Shown in pieces: positions 13,110 through 25,484 of a DNA stretch of 64,000 bases. The DNA comes from Breviolum minutum Mf 1.05b.01 (lineage: Eukaryota; Sar; Dinophyceae; Suessiales; Symbiodiniaceae). Position 1 is the first letter of the stretch, and each line of letters begins with the position of its first letter. The notes beneath the pieces were generated by a model. It worked only from the letters and a program-made list of their open reading frames with translations, did no database searches and was not told the origin of the DNA. The position numbers were made by a program, and so were the translations under genes. The stretch covers positions 4,776-68,775 of the forward strand of contig DF239949.1 of assembly GCA_000507305.1 (NCBI GenBank). The letters run 5' to 3'.

Positions 13110-13195
13110 TCATACCGTTGATGGCAGAAATCCTGGACTAGCTGGGATAAAGCCCATCATAAGTGGATAATTGATTGTACCATGTTAACTGGTGC
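13110..13195. repeat. MITE-like repeat, family A copy
   Basis: CATACCGTTGATGGCAGAAA at the left and TTAACTGGTGCAAGCAGG at the right resemble the family A ends. The copy is diverged. Confidence 0.55.
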
Positions 13196-13454
13196 AAGCA
13201 GGGTTTGTCGATCAACCGCATTACCACATGGTCCATTAAGTTCAAATAAAACACTCTTTTACTGAATCGAGGTCGAAGATGCTCATTTTATGCGACTCAC
13301 TGCAACTTCAACTTGGACCATGGATGGGTCCCATATGATGCCTTGATGGTCGTTGATCCAACTTACCTACAGTAGCCATCAGTCACTTATGCCTCTTAAT
13401 TGCCTGGAGAAACACCACTACCACCTTCTAGAACTCCCTAGCAGTCGTGTCTCA

Positions 13455-13630
13455 ACCGCCGCCCATGTGACTTGGCAAGGCTTGCCACTTGACCGGCAGC
13501 ATGGTGTTTCCTGTGCTTTTGGTATCACCTTCTCTGGACATTCCCGACGCTCTGCTGCAATACGCTGATCTTCCCTGGTCGCTAATGCGACGCAAAGCCT
13601 CGCAAAATGCTGTCAGCACCGCCAGATCTA
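13455..13630 (-). CDS. exon candidate, unrecognised
   Basis: The frame contains VLTAFCEALRRISDQGR and TKSTGNTMLPVKWQALPSH. It has reasonable codon composition but no motif. Boundaries are approximate. Confidence 0.35.
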
Positions 13631-13799
13631 GCACCAAGATTTAGACACAGATTTAACACATGGCACCAACAAACTATATACAAATCTGATGACAGTCGAC
13701 ACCAAACACGAGATCCACTATCACTAATAAACCTTCATGATCCTTCATGTTCAGTGTTTCTATGTGAAGGCGATGGTTTCATCCATCAAGGCAGGTAAT

Positions 13800-13890
13800 C
13801 TCGCCCAGCCGCTTCGCACGAAGTTCGCCGTGCACGTCCAGCGGCAAAACCGTGGGTAAAGCTGGTGGTCCTCGTGCCCCTCTGCGCAAG
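13800..13890 (-). CDS. GC-rich exon candidate, unrecognised
   Basis: GARGPPALPTVLPLDVHGEL followed by RAKRLGE, with G/C-rich third positions against AT-rich flanks. No family was recognised. Confidence 0.4.
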
Positions 13891-14169
13891 CCTTAGTGGA
13901 AGCTGCAATGAGGCGCTAATTATCTGGAGCTGGCTAGGGACATCATATAATCTTCGATCCTCTTACTGGCAGTTCAGGGAAGCTTAAAGTGAAGGGGTTG
14001 AATCTGTTATTTATGGGATCCAGCTTCACAACTTGGCCATATTCATGATTGAGCTCCAAACATTTTGAGCATCTACAGATGCTATGCATCTAGTACCGCT
14101 TCCCAAAGCTCTGAGTTTTGTGAAACACCCACGCTGAATGATGATGAACAAGTATATTTCCTGCAAGTA

Positions 14170-14400
14170 CTCTGACTTGATTGGTGTATCTCACCCCTTC
14201 CGCACCTCTTGTCTTCCAGCGTTGGATAGTGAGAGGCCCCGCATCGCAGCTCACTTGGCGCAAGCACATTGCGAAGCTTCATGAGGAAACGAGGTTCCGG
14301 CTTCATCCATACACACTCCAGAAATCTTACATAGATACCAAGAATTGCCATGTTTAAGGGAGTTACCTTTTGCAAACCATCGTGCAAAACCATCATTTTG
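14170..14400 (-). CDS. exon candidate, unrecognised
   Basis: The open frame contains ILGIYVRFLECVWMKPEPRF and KLRNVLAPSELRCGASHY. No family was recognised and boundaries are approximate. Confidence 0.35.
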
Positions 14401-15269
14401 GGCATACATGTTAGTTTTCGCGGGTGCACTATTTCATAGAGGCTGCCAACAACCATGATGTTAGAATATCCTGCTCCAATTATTGGAGAGATGTTGTGCC
14501 AATTTCAGCGATCATGTTGACAAATGGTATCATGCTTTAAGTGATCGCACCTATGAGAGTTGGCAGCTTATCTAGATAAGGCTGGCTAAGGAGTAGATTT
14601 TTTACGCATTTAAGACTAAAAACAACAATAAAATGTATATATAAATATATTGAAATATATTGATTGATTGACATATAAAATTTACCAAGTTGGATTCCCT
14701 GCGTTTAAGAACTTTCTATTTCACCCATATCATGGAGATTGTGGCATAGTGATCCATCCTGAGACTCGCCTAAGTCTAAGTCGTTGGCTTCTTGGGAGTC
14801 ACAAACGTTGGCCTGTTGAGGAGACTCTAAGCCAACAAAGCTGCAGTGTAGATCATGTACCAGGCTCTTCCGAGTGACATTTTGAAGGGGTTAAGTCGGT
14901 TCAGTGCCCTTCATTTGGGCGATCAAGTTGGGTCCCTTGGAATCTGGTGATGCATCACTTGTTCAACAATCCTTCAATGTCCCTCACAAACGCCTTTTCA
15001 AGCGGAAATCTTGACCCATCATCTGGAAGTTGTCACTATGACACTTGTTTTATTATGTTTTATTGGTAAGTATGTGTCAGGTGTGTGACAACACTCATGA
15101 TTCAGTTATGGTAAAGGGCGCCTGTCATGCATCATGACGATCACAACAACTGATGATATTTTGCACAGACCCAGAAAATATTGATTTATATAAATACAAG
15201 ATATATAGGATTCAGCAAAAATACACTGTAATGCATTGTTAATCACTACTTTGTCCTATTTTTGTCGGT

Positions 15270-15440
15270 GTAGCTTGTCGCCTTCGGTCCCAGTGCACCA
15301 ACCCCTCAGCTTGCTACGGATGTTCTCTAAGTCTGCCGTCGATGCTGGTGCCATCTGTTGTGGAGTGACACCCAGGGACGACGACAGGTTCCAGGGTGCT
15401 TCATTATTCCAAACCATGTGCAGAAACCTCGAAATAGATT
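15270..15440 (-). CDS. exon candidate, unrecognised
   Basis: FLHMVWNNEAPWNLSSSLGV and TADLENIRSKLRGWCTGTEG are in one open frame with protein-like composition. It is likely in the same transcript as the helix-rich exon at 15.56-15.68 kb. Confidence 0.4.
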
Positions 15441-15564
15441 TGACGGCAGAAAATGTCATACAATTTTATCGTCATGTACTGGCTCGCTCAGTTGGGTGAA
15501 ACATTGCTCAAACATGTTGTGAAACGTCAATTGAAAATTCCAACACAACCATAGTTTCATCCAA

Positions 15565-15680
15565 CGGCATCGGCCACCAAGCCCAACTCGGCACAAATCT
15601 GCGCCTCTGTCACAGCCTGTGCGGCCTGATCTGCCAAGTGTTCGGCCAATTGACGCAATCCGGCACCTTGGTTGGAACAT
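15565..15680 (-). CDS. alanine-rich helical exon, unrecognised
   Basis: GLRQLAEHLADQAAQAVTEA followed by QICAELGLVADAVG. It is strongly helical with G/C-rich third positions. No family was recognised. Confidence 0.45.
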
Positions 15681-16119
15681 GTCGGAAAATGGTAGTGAAA
15701 CATGGTAGAGACTTGTGTTGCGGGGTTTTTTAAAGTCTGGGAGAACAAACCAAACAAAAAAGACAAACCATTATTGAAAAGATCAGCCATACGCAAAACG
15801 AATTCAAGGATCTTCAGATTATTGTCTTTTCGCCATTATAAATTGATATAAATTGAATTGCATGGCAATCACCTCCATACAATCCCATCTCACCCTAGTG
15901 ATTACTACACTTCCTTACACCCTAAAGATCAATCTACAGGCCGAAGCAGTTTGCTAAGGCATCTGGTACCTCCATCGCTAATCGATTTGTCTGGGAGTTT
16001 TGGATGCCTCCAGCTCCCTACAGTTGTAGATTCATGCTGCCTAGGATTATCTCCGAATATATGGGACCAAATCGCCCCAATGAATGCGGGCGAATGTGCA
16101 CATGACAACTTAATCACCT

Positions 16120-16345
16120 TTCACAATGTGATCGTGTCTGGGGTTTTTCATCGTGTCCCGGTTCACTGCATTGAGTGCTCTGGCAAGCTGTGTGATGAAC
16201 GTTTGCCTTGGCTGCGCAACAAAATTCAAAAATAGATGCGTTTCAACCTTGAATTGTGGTAAACATGCACCAATATGATCCAACATGGACTCAGCTGTGC
16301 TGTGATGAACTGCACCCAACAGAAGCCCTACTTGTTGTACACACA
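16120..16345 (-). CDS. two adjacent exon candidates, unrecognised
   Basis: The first segment (about 16.26-16.34 kb) reads VGLLLGAVHHSTAESMLDHI. The second (about 16.12-16.25 kb) contains THLFLNFVAQPRQTFITQLA and RALNAVNRDTMKN. Both are helical. They are split by a frame change and presumably a short intron or an error in my boundaries. Confidence 0.35.
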
Positions 16346-16564
16346 TACCTTTCGGCAGGGGAAACACATAAAGGACATGGCAATTTTCATGCCAGACTCC
16401 ACACTCATAACGTCAAACAACACACTGAACCACTGTTCGTTGATAAGGTTCCACTACAGTCACCCATGGCAGTACATAATTTAGCCGACTTATTTAGGTG
16501 GGCTCACATGCCACCCTGCATGTGAAGCAAGACGTGTCTAGACATTTAATTGTATCGGTAAGAC

Positions 16565-16660
16565 CGCAGGGCATTCGCAATCAGATTCATCATCATTGTC
16601 ATCATCAAACTCATCGTCGTGCGTAAGCGCTGGTTTCGCCATGGTGATCTTCGGCGCGTT
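16565..16660 (-). CDS. acidic exon candidate
   Basis: The open frame KPALTHDDEFDDDNDDESDC is an acidic, low-complexity segment. It is coded partly by ATC/GAT-rich triplets, so a simple repeat read by chance cannot be excluded. Confidence 0.3.
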
Positions 16661-17239
16661 TACCGTTTTTGGTCCACAAGAGTGTCATCACCAACCGTAT
16701 ATGAAAGTTATAGCACTTGCACTTAGGCACTTCCAATTTTGAATCGTTCAGAAACAACTGGTCTGAGAAAACATATCATATGTGAACAAATCATGTGGAC
16801 TCTTCAAAGTGTTTGAAAATTTGTACCCCCCCCCCCAAACAAAAACGTTAGAGAATGTCAGAGACATCAGCCCTCCCGAATTGGAGATTCCCTACGTTGG
16901 AGGAGTTGTGCAAGCTGTAGAGCAACCTCAAACGAGTTGGCTATGTGCAAATTAAGGATGATTTTCTCAGGAAAAGGTTGCAACCTCGTCTTCAGAATCT
17001 TCAAATCATGCGAAATTTCTTTGTTTTGGAGTTATATATATACATATATTTATTCTTGTATCTTTTTAAACAACTTCGGAGTGGCATATAGTTCTGTCCC
17101 AAAAGGTCTGGACGGATGGCATGAGTACACCAGAGTCTCTACTAGATCCCAGGTACATCGCTTCAGTATTGATTGAAAAGTGGCAAAACAAGTGTACAAC
17201 ACATGTGTACATTATGGTCTACAATGCAAATGGTCATCC

Positions 17240-17335
17240 TATCCTGAAGAGCGATTATGATTTGCTGAAGCTGGCTCCCATGGGCACACCGACTGCATCA
17301 ACTGTTCCACCACGGTCTCGTTCATGAGCTTAATA
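17240..17335 (-). CDS. weak exon candidate
   Basis: LMNETVVEQLMQSVCPWEPA is open on the minus strand. A second frame is also partly open. Confidence 0.25.
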
Positions 17336-17689
17336 TGCGACCTTGTATGCATTGCATACCATTGGTGATAGCCGTTTTTCGAACACCAACTGTACGATGG
17401 GCCGATATGGCATGGGATCTAGCAGTGTGCAAAAATGCTAGCGCCTGGTACTCCAAAAGCATCTAATAACTGAATGAACGAGAATTGAAAGATCCCATTC
17501 TTTATTCAATTTTCGTGTTGAACTCCGCAACTTTGCATAATGAATGTTAACCCCCAAACCGGCCCCAAACCAAGAATAAGATCACCAACCACAAAATCAA
17601 AACTCCATGAACATCCCAGCTTTACTTAAACTTGGTCACGCCAAGAAAGATACAAACCCGCATGCTCCATATGCGGTAGTATAGGCATG

Positions 17690-17760
17690 AGAAAATGTAT
17701 GGTATGTTTACCTTATCATTCTTTATGGTAAACTTTGAGATATGGTACTGTTGCCATACC
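17690..17760. repeat. short inverted repeat, family F relative
   Basis: ATGTATGGTATGTTTACC and its near-inverse GGTAAACTTTGAGATATGGT lie about 20 bases apart. It is related to the repeats at 9402 and 23443. Confidence 0.45.
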
Positions 17761-17959
17761 AATGGAGAAACCCATCAAATCTGCCAAGTCTCGGTGTTGC
17801 CATCACGGTCTGGAGGACTTTCAACTGCACCTTGATGCAGGTTTGATGCCCTAAGACTGCTTGGAAATCCAACGGTCATGCAGCAACAAGTCCTATCTTA
17901 AATGGAATTTCTCATCCATTTGTGCTATTTGAAGTCATGACTCATCATCTAAATTGCCC

Positions 17960-18022
17960 TGACTCACCATCCAAGTAAGGCTGGCCCATGTTGAGAGTCT
18001 GGCAGTCTCATCACCGTTGGCT
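17960..18022 (-). CDS. short exon candidate
   Basis: TTTACAG acceptor, then AANGDETARLSTWASLTW and a GT- or GA-type donor. It is short, but the splice context is good. Unknown family. Confidence 0.35.
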
Positions 18023-18249
18023 GCCTGTAAAGGAAGCAGCGAATGTGTTTGCTCATTAATTGAGCTTCATGATGTTCTGCGTCAATGCTGTTCACAGAAA
18101 ACGAAGGTGGTCCGTCTTTAAATCCCCACTTTTCAACCCATCATCTAAATGAAATTTAAGGGTTCTTCAAATCACTGCAAGACTAGCACTCAGTGAAACA
18201 TGTGAAACCTGACATGATGAAACCACCATAAACAAATAGCCTCTTCAAC

Positions 18250-18365
18250 TGCCATGTCCCATCAAGGGCAGGAAACGCCACCAACCTGTTGAAGCATCCA
18301 ACCAATGCGGGTTTCTTCAGCGCCTGCTCCTTCATCAAGTTCACCACCACGGCCACCGACTCATG
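18250..18365 (-). CDS. exon of a helical-repeat-like protein
   Basis: After a GAG acceptor the frame reads SVAVVVNLMKEQALKKPALV then GCFNR. Together with the exons at 18.73 and 19.02 kb, the spacing of short helices resembles organellar RNA-binding alpha-repeat proteins (FASTK/OPR class). No RAP domain was found, so this is only a suggestion. Confidence 0.4.
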
Positions 18366-18724
18366 TTTTACCACGTCTCGGAGGATAAGCCTTCACTGTC
18401 AACAGGTCAGGGAGTGAATCGCCGTCGAGCGAGATGAATATGGCACTTTTGCGTGCAGAACAACTTGGAGAAAGGGGAGAATCATTGCTTCGTGCACACT
18501 GCTTGTCGTGTTTCTTCATAAGTCAAGCCATGGTTCCACCTTACTTCTATCTTGGCAAATGAAACGTGGCGCTGGAACATGTTCATCAAAACATGGCTTC
18601 GATTTCCGTTCAAACAGGTGAAGTGTGAAGGTAGCAATAAACATCCGCATACCGCATACCCCACAAAACATTCAACATCCGGCAATTGCCAACAATCATA
18701 TCAAATGTCCATTCTATCCTACTC

Positions 18725-18842
18725 GGCTTTGCCAAATGAGCCCACCAAGCCAAATCCAGCCTTTGCAAACAGGACAAGGAGATCAACACAATCTTGTTGT
18801 GAAACGTCTCGCAGGCCTGTAAAGGATATCTCTGGCATTTGA
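18725..18842 (-). CDS. exon of a helical-repeat-like protein
   Basis: MPEISFTGLRDVSQQDCVDL followed by LVLFAKAGFGLVGSFGKAE. The pattern is one helix pair with a conserved-looking LLVLFAKAG core. It is probably the same transcript as the exons at 18.25 and 19.02 kb. Confidence 0.45.
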
Positions 18843-19019
18843 AACTCCTGGAACTTCCCCGACACACGAAAGCCAAAATGCGTTTTCGAAACAGTACTGC
18901 ATCTACTGAAGGCCGACCTTCAAGTCAATGATCTTCCGTTACCTCTTAAGAACATCCATAGTTGCACCTTTAATCTCATTGCATGAATCCCTGCATGAGC
19001 TATCATTCTATCATTCATC

Positions 19020-19115
19020 ACCCTGCAAAACCACCCGAACCACCGTTGACAGCTGGGTGTCCCAGGCCATGAGTATTGCACGCAAGATCTCCTCCAAGGG
19101 GAAGTGTGATGGAGC
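19020..19115 (-). CDS. exon of a helical-repeat-like protein
   Basis: GAPSHFPLEEILRAILMAWD then TQLSTVVRVVLQG. It is amphipathic and helical with protein-like codon use. Boundaries are approximate. Confidence 0.45.
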
Positions 19116-19749
19116 ACCTCACATGGATGCCAATGGACATGAACTTCCAAAGGACGTTTTCAGGCATGTCGGAGATGTTTGCAGTACATCTCTGTAACTT
19201 GTTGAAGCAGAAAATGTAAACAAGAGCAAGTCATACTGTGAATACATACTCAGATTAAGATAGCGCCTAAAACAGTGATATCTGAAGAGGTGAATCTTTT
19301 TTCGTATCCCATCTGCCAGTAGGGAATTCCTAGTTTTGCTCAGGATGCTAAGGGCATCTTGATGTACAGGTGCTGCACATGAGTTTTGTTTTTTCCTTTC
19401 TGGTGGAAAGGAAATTATTCACCGCTTACGCAACAGCTTCAGCGACCACAACGCCAGCAAATACCTATCTACTTTCTATGCTTGGGGCATGCTGGAAATC
19501 TCAATACGACTCAAGTGTTGCTAGATTTAACAGAAAGGCATTAGAAGGGGCGACTGTTCACCTGAGAACTAGATCAAATGTCCAAAAAGCCACAGAAGGT
19601 GACAAGTAGTGCGGTGGTTGTCTCTAATCAGAAAAGTAAGAATGACCACAAGAAGCGTAATAAACCACAATGAAAAATCACCAAGAAGTTTGCGGAAGTT
19701 TGTGGCCAGCATCGATGGCACTCACTCCACTTTAGTTCCTTGCACCTGA

Positions 19750-19850
19750 TCCACCATTTGCATCTTCCCGATGGTGACGGATCTTCAGAATCGCACGGTC
19801 TGTGTATTCCTCCAGGATCGGTTGGCACTCCATGGTTTACACCTATACCC
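19750..19850 (-). CDS. exon candidate, unrecognised
   Basis: ECQPILEEYTDRAILKIRHH followed by REDANGGSG. An in-frame ATG precedes it, so it could be a first exon, but an upstream intron is equally possible. Confidence 0.4.
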
Positions 19851-20047
19851 CTTCCCATGTCATGGACATGCAATTTGAACCTTGACATACCATGAGGTCG
19901 CTTGGTGCTGTTACTGAATATATGTTTTATGATGTTTTATGTATTCCCATTATTGCCTCTACATTCACTTACTGTAATACCATGGACCATGGAGTGAATC
20001 AACCAACATTCCGCAGGTATCAGTAGTTATGCAGCGGTTTCCGGCAG

Positions 20048-20110
20048 CTGCTCCTTAATGAGCGGATACTTCTTCCGGCACTCCTGACCTCGCATGTGAA
20101 ATGTCGATAC
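20048..20110 (-). CDS. possible terminal exon
   Basis: RGQECRKKYPLIKEQLPETA ends in TAA. It could be the C-terminus of a minus-strand gene. A second open frame makes this uncertain. Confidence 0.3.
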
Positions 20111-20694
20111 AATGGCCTGGTAGCATTGCATATGGATGTCCACGTGTTGATATAGAAATATTGCATGAACATAAAAAGAACGCGGAAATATGATCAATGC
20201 ACAATAAATATACGTGTATATATATACCGATTCTATACCGTATATATTGATTAGATGCCATCAAAAAACGAATGAAGCGGACCAAAGGGTCAACATATAA
20301 GCAAAAGCAATCAAAATGAACTTGCAAAAAGGAAAATCTCATCTTCAAACATGCCTTGACAAAAAGGACAATGTTACTATGTTGACATTATTAGTTCCCA
20401 GGTATCCCCCCAAAAAAAGGTCGAGTCATGGTCAACTTAAGATACCTACTGCTTTCCCCCATGAGTTCTCCCATGGCTCACAGCTTCAACCCGATGGCCC
20501 CCCATGAGTTGCCGTGCTTAATTCGCGGAGCTCCGCTTCCACTTCTTGACCTCGGCACTTCTTGGACTTGAATGGGTGCAGCATAGTTAGTTGTGGTGCA
20601 TATGGCGGAAATTGATGCAAATGTCTCCCATATCAAGCATATCAAGCTAGATACTCTGAAAAAAGACATGTTCCACCTTCAAAATGGCTTTCGA

Positions 20695-20775
20695 CTTAAA
20701 GCTGGGTTCTCCAAACACAGCTGCATGCCATTGGCCAGGCTGGGCCCAACAAACGGCAGGGCCTGGCGTTTCAAT
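20695..20775 (-). CDS. exon candidate, unrecognised
   Basis: LKRQALPFVGPSLANGMQLC followed by LENPAL. The open frame has protein-like composition and no motif. Confidence 0.35.
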
Positions 20776-21268
20776 GGGTTCAATGGTAAGACATCACCAT
20801 CACAAAGTGCAAATGAACCTGAACCCCCCAAAAAATGTCATGAAATTTCTACTTGATAAAGATCTTATTTGCATCCAACTTTGCGATTCGGCCATCTCTT
20901 CACCGGGAATTTAAGGGTACCCCCCAATGCCCGAACCCCCCTGGTTGCACCGTTGGGCCGCCCTCCAAAGCGCCCCCCCTATCCGCCACCAAGCGCCCAA
21001 GGGATTTTCAGAATGATGCGATGCAGAATTTGGTGAGATATCCAGTGATACCAAAAAAAGGAAGCTTTATGTAAACAAAACATGGCCGGTCGGTTAATTG
21101 TTGATGCAAAATGATGCAAGCACTGCGGAAATTCGTTGATAGTCTCAGATTATGGACTACTATATATAGAGATCATGAACGAAGCTTCGTCTAGCTGGCC
21201 TCATGAGTGCTGACTTATCATGTAAGTGGTTTTTCTTAAAGGGTGATGCCCGAAGTGACTGGAATCAT

Positions 21269-21436
21269 GGCCGCATGGTTTCCGCACTCAAGTTGCCTTT
21301 GTGTAAAGTTCCTCGTTCCTTTGAAATGGCCACGGTGCAATACGCATTGACATGGCAGCTTTGAAGGCATTGCTCTGTTGATCGGAGAGGTCCTGAGCAA
21401 GAGTACCTTCCACACGAAGCATTAGACCCTCCTGCA
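21269..21436 (-). CDS. exon just downstream of the methyltransferase, unrecognised
   Basis: A TTTTGCAG acceptor is followed by EGLMLRVEGTLAQDLSDQQS, then NAFKAAMSMRIAPWPFQRNE. Codon use looks coding. It is either part of the next gene or a further 3' exon of the methyltransferase transcript, if the stop at 21722 is bypassed by splicing. The right-hand boundary follows the acceptor. The left boundary is uncertain because the frame closes with TGA. Confidence 0.5.
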
Positions 21437-21607
21437 AAAGTGCTGTGATTCTGCACAAGGGCCCAACAATGAGACTTTGGCTTTGTACACCAAGAAATAA
21501 CTGAAAAAATGGTGGCCTGAAAAAGAGTGAGAGATGGCTTTCGGCAGGTATAAACTGATGAACATAATATTAGTCAAGAGAAAAATCATAAACCATCATC
21601 AAACTGT

Positions 21608-21724
21608 CTAACACCCCCGAAAACTAACATGGAACCCCAAGAATTCATGGTTGTTGTGGATGTGTTTTTCCTTCTGCAACGGGGGCCTTGTTTCAGGTTC
21701 CATGTTAGTTTTCGGGGGGTGTTA
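21608..21724. repeat. MITE-like repeat, family C, intact copy
   Basis: TAACACCCCCGAAAACTAAC at the left is matched by its inverse at the right, ending GGGGGTGTTA. The terminal repeats extend about 28 bases, through ATGGAACC. Related copies lie at 1555, 22700, 32972 and 58155. The right end supplies the TAA stop of the methyltransferase reading frame. Confidence 0.85.
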
Positions 21725-21846
21725 ACCTTCACAAAGGAGTTCTTTCTTCCCGAGGCGCGGCACCAATTTTGTGTTTTGCCCCCTTTTGCGCAGGTGCACC
21801 ATGTGCTCCGTACGTCGCATGCCCCGCAAGCGCTCCCCTGGAGCAC
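21722..21846 (-). CDS. methyltransferase last exon
   Basis: It starts after GCAG, carries RLRGMRRTEHMVHLRKRG, and ends GKKELLCEG plus TAA. RRTEH is the usual C-terminal signature of this methyltransferase group. The stop codon lies in the end of the adjacent MITE. Phase joins the previous exon through an arginine codon split 1/2. Confidence 0.8.
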
Positions 21847-24800
21847 CTGCAGCGATGATCGTCTTTGGATGATCGATTTTCAGGAAAAGTGGCAGAGGAA
21901 TACTAGCTGATGCCATAAATTTACATGAATTTGCCAGGGGTGATTGAAATTCATTATAATTATTACCAACCCAAACCATGCACTATTAAAACATTTGCAT
22001 TGTTTGATCCCTCCCAAAAAATGGGCAATGCAATTACCCCTATTTACCTCCCGGACAGTTACTCAGTTGGGCCTTTCAACAGTTGCACGCCGGGGCCAAA
22101 CTTCAAACAAGCCACGTGTTGATGTAATTGTTGCCGTGGCCACCAGCTCAAAACCCACCTTCCTTGCTGCCTCCACTGTAGATGCAAGGCAGTCAAATGC
22201 ACCTGGGATTCAAGAAATGCAAAATAAGTTGAAACACCTTATCTCGCAAATAAAATTGAGCAATCCAATATAATCCAATACACTTCTAGAATTCTAGAAC
22301 CGTTAAATGAATCCCTCTATACACACACACATATCAGAACAATTCCGAACATTACTATTCGAACATGAGAATGGTTGGTGAAGATACTAGCAAATCCGCA
22401 CCTGGATTTGAAGGAAAATGATCTTATTGTTTCGTACAAGTGGCCATCTCCTGCTTCAACTTTGTCACCATCACCGATCATCAATGTAGCAGTGCCTTGC
22501 CGTACCATCCCTTAAATATTTCTCATCGTCCAAGCATCTCTCTCTCGACTTTCAGTATGGTTGGAAGGTAGTGATTGTGATTCACGGAGAAAATTTGCGC
22601 AAAAATTTTCTCGAAATCATCTGGACTGCACACACAAATCACTCAACCGAAAGGTTGTTTCTGAGGTTTTTGACCAAGGCGAAGTTCAAGACCAAAAAAC
22701 TAAGATGACAATTCAAAAAAAACAATTGAAGATGTCATATCTCCTATTAAAAATGGTGATTTTCCAATGTCATGCTAGCTTTCAGGGGGGTAAATGACTG
22801 CAACTCAAGTGGGGACAAGGGGTCTTTCAGCCATAGCCAATGCCTTCTTCCACTAAATTGTTGAAGGCAGATTGTAGCCATTGCTCTTGTTCCAGTTGCC
22901 ACTGTACAGCAAACTCCTGCAACTTGAAGAAACAGGGGCAAACCCTCCTTAAATGACATCAAAATTGACTGACTACTGGCTATGGCAGTTGTCAACTCCG
23001 ACCCATCTAAACTTGTTTTGTAATCATGTTGTAATCATCTCCTTGCATCTCCTTATTCGTTCTAGCAAGACGCAGGTTATGTACTCGATGGTTTTTCGAA
23101 AGCATAAGATGTTCCGATATCTCCTACTGTAAAAAGCAGAACCGCGAAACGAAAAAAACATACAATGTATACAGGTATACGTATGTAAGATATGTTTTCT
23201 ATTTTGGCACACAACATATGACAATATATGACATATGAAGTATCACAAATGCCATCAAGCAACAACCCCAACTTCCACATGCTTCAAAAAAGAAACTTCC
23301 GACACTCACAGTTCCATGGGCGTTTTCCTCTGGACTTGATAGATGCCAGTCATGCCTTCGTCCAATCTCAGCAGCTGCGGTCGGTGCCCTGAAGTGCTGG
23401 CACTGATGGATGGGGATTTGAATCTCCTGGAAAAATGTCTTCCTATCCCATAGCATCCATGTATGGCATATTTATCTACATTTGGTTGATTTCTACGCTA
23501 AATGAAGGTAAATATACCATACATGAAGGCTATGGCTATATAACGGTGATGGAATGTAATTGCGCAAAATTCATGTTGATTTTGCCTGTCCATCCTTAAT
23601 GCAATTGGCAATTGGCACTTGAATAGTCTATCCGATTCTGTTGCTTGCTCGATCCAAACAGCAAAAGAAGCAAACAGTAGGCTGTACCAATGTCAAGTTT
23701 TACACATCTGAAACCCATTTACAGTCGCCTTCTTCCAAATCTGCTGTTTCCACGTCGAAATAAAATTCTGAAAAGGATACAGCAGCATGACTCGACCAAC
23801 AAACAAATAAACAAATTATACCACCCACTTAGTCACAAAATTCCAAACTCACCCACTTGAGCTTGTGACCCCAGTTGTTCCTCCCCAAGCCTTAGGCCCA
23901 AGGTGATGGCAACATCCGCGGTGGATAGATAGTCATAGACCCCTGGATATGGTGGACTTGTAATGATCGCATCCACCGGCTGAAGCGTCAATTCCTTGAG
24001 GTTTGCAGCATGGAAGTGTGTTGACACAACGTCCAGGTTGGCTCATCCCCTACAAGATGAATGTGTGATATCAATATCAAACATCCAGGTAGTAAATTTC
24101 ATTGTTTGGTGTCATGATCACGCATGGCTGTGATATCAAATCACCAAGAACATGTGAGTGATATGCACTGATGGTGAATTTAAAAGAAGGTAAACATTTC
24201 CCATCGATTGGGGTGGCTCCAAACGTCTGGAAATGCCCACCGTGCATTCCAAACACCTTACGTCGACATGTATAGTGCGAATAGAATGCTATCGAATATA
24301 TGTATATATATGCCTTGAAAAATAACACTTCAAGCTTAAGAAAAATGGATATAAACAACAAAATGGTTCAATCATCTTCCCTACATGAAATGTATTGCAC
24401 AAATGAATATGTAAATCTATATTCTGAACTAGCGATAGTAATAATAAGAATTATCATTACAATCATTATGAATCATTATTAAATCCCTCATGTTTCAAAA
24501 CAATTGTTCAAATTCCACGGCCACGTGTCTTTTTTCACATGTTTTTTTTTGGAGTTTCCCGTGGTTTTCTCGTTCCCAAGCGTCTCTGTTGTCACTTTGT
24601 TGTACCCAGGCGGACCCGTCTTTGCTTCTCCGCAGGCTGCGCAGTCGCCGTGCCAAAAGGTGTCCCGCTGCCGTGACGTGATGAAGCTGTGGTCTGGCAG
24701 AGCAACGAGGGATGATATTGGAGGAATGATAACAAGTGGGCCGTACCGGGTTGTAACTCCCCTTTTATAGGGCTTCTAACCCCAGTTACCCATTTGTTGT

Positions 24801-25446
24801 CAGCCATTGATAGGGGCCCCATAACTCCATTTATAGCGATCGTAGGGGCCCGCTTTGTACAATATGATGGAATATGATACATTGGAATAAGCATGAATAA
24901 GCCAAAGATAGGCAAGATCACCAGGTTGCAAACACGATTTTCTGGAAGTGGTTGGAAACCAAAATCTTTCAACAGAAGTGGCAATGTTAGCGATATTCTG
25001 TTACTTACCTACACCCCTCATCAACAATTGGGACGGAGGTCAAGCCCTACCTATCCAACAAATGACCTCTACATTGCGGTTAATTTATTACTGTAATTGA
25101 AATTAATTGCACATGGAGAACATTATAACGCTGCATATCAAAAATCATCTAAATCATCAACTTCTCAACTACCCAACCAATGAAATCTTTTTTGCATTCT
25201 GCAAACAAACAAATTAGGTCAGAATCATCCCAAAATCAATCCAAATCATCAATTCCCACCGCTCCCAGCAATGTTCAGGGTTTCTCCCTGTTACCTGTCA
25301 TCCCATTGTGTTGCGATCAACCAAGCAAAGCGTAAGGCTCGACGAATGGCCTGATCCCGTGCCATGGTGAAAGGCTCAAGTGGTGGAAAGGACCCAGATC
25401 CTCACCTGGAAGAAAACTTCATCTCCATGGGGCCCCATCCATGAAA

Positions 25447-25484
<38 letters not shown>

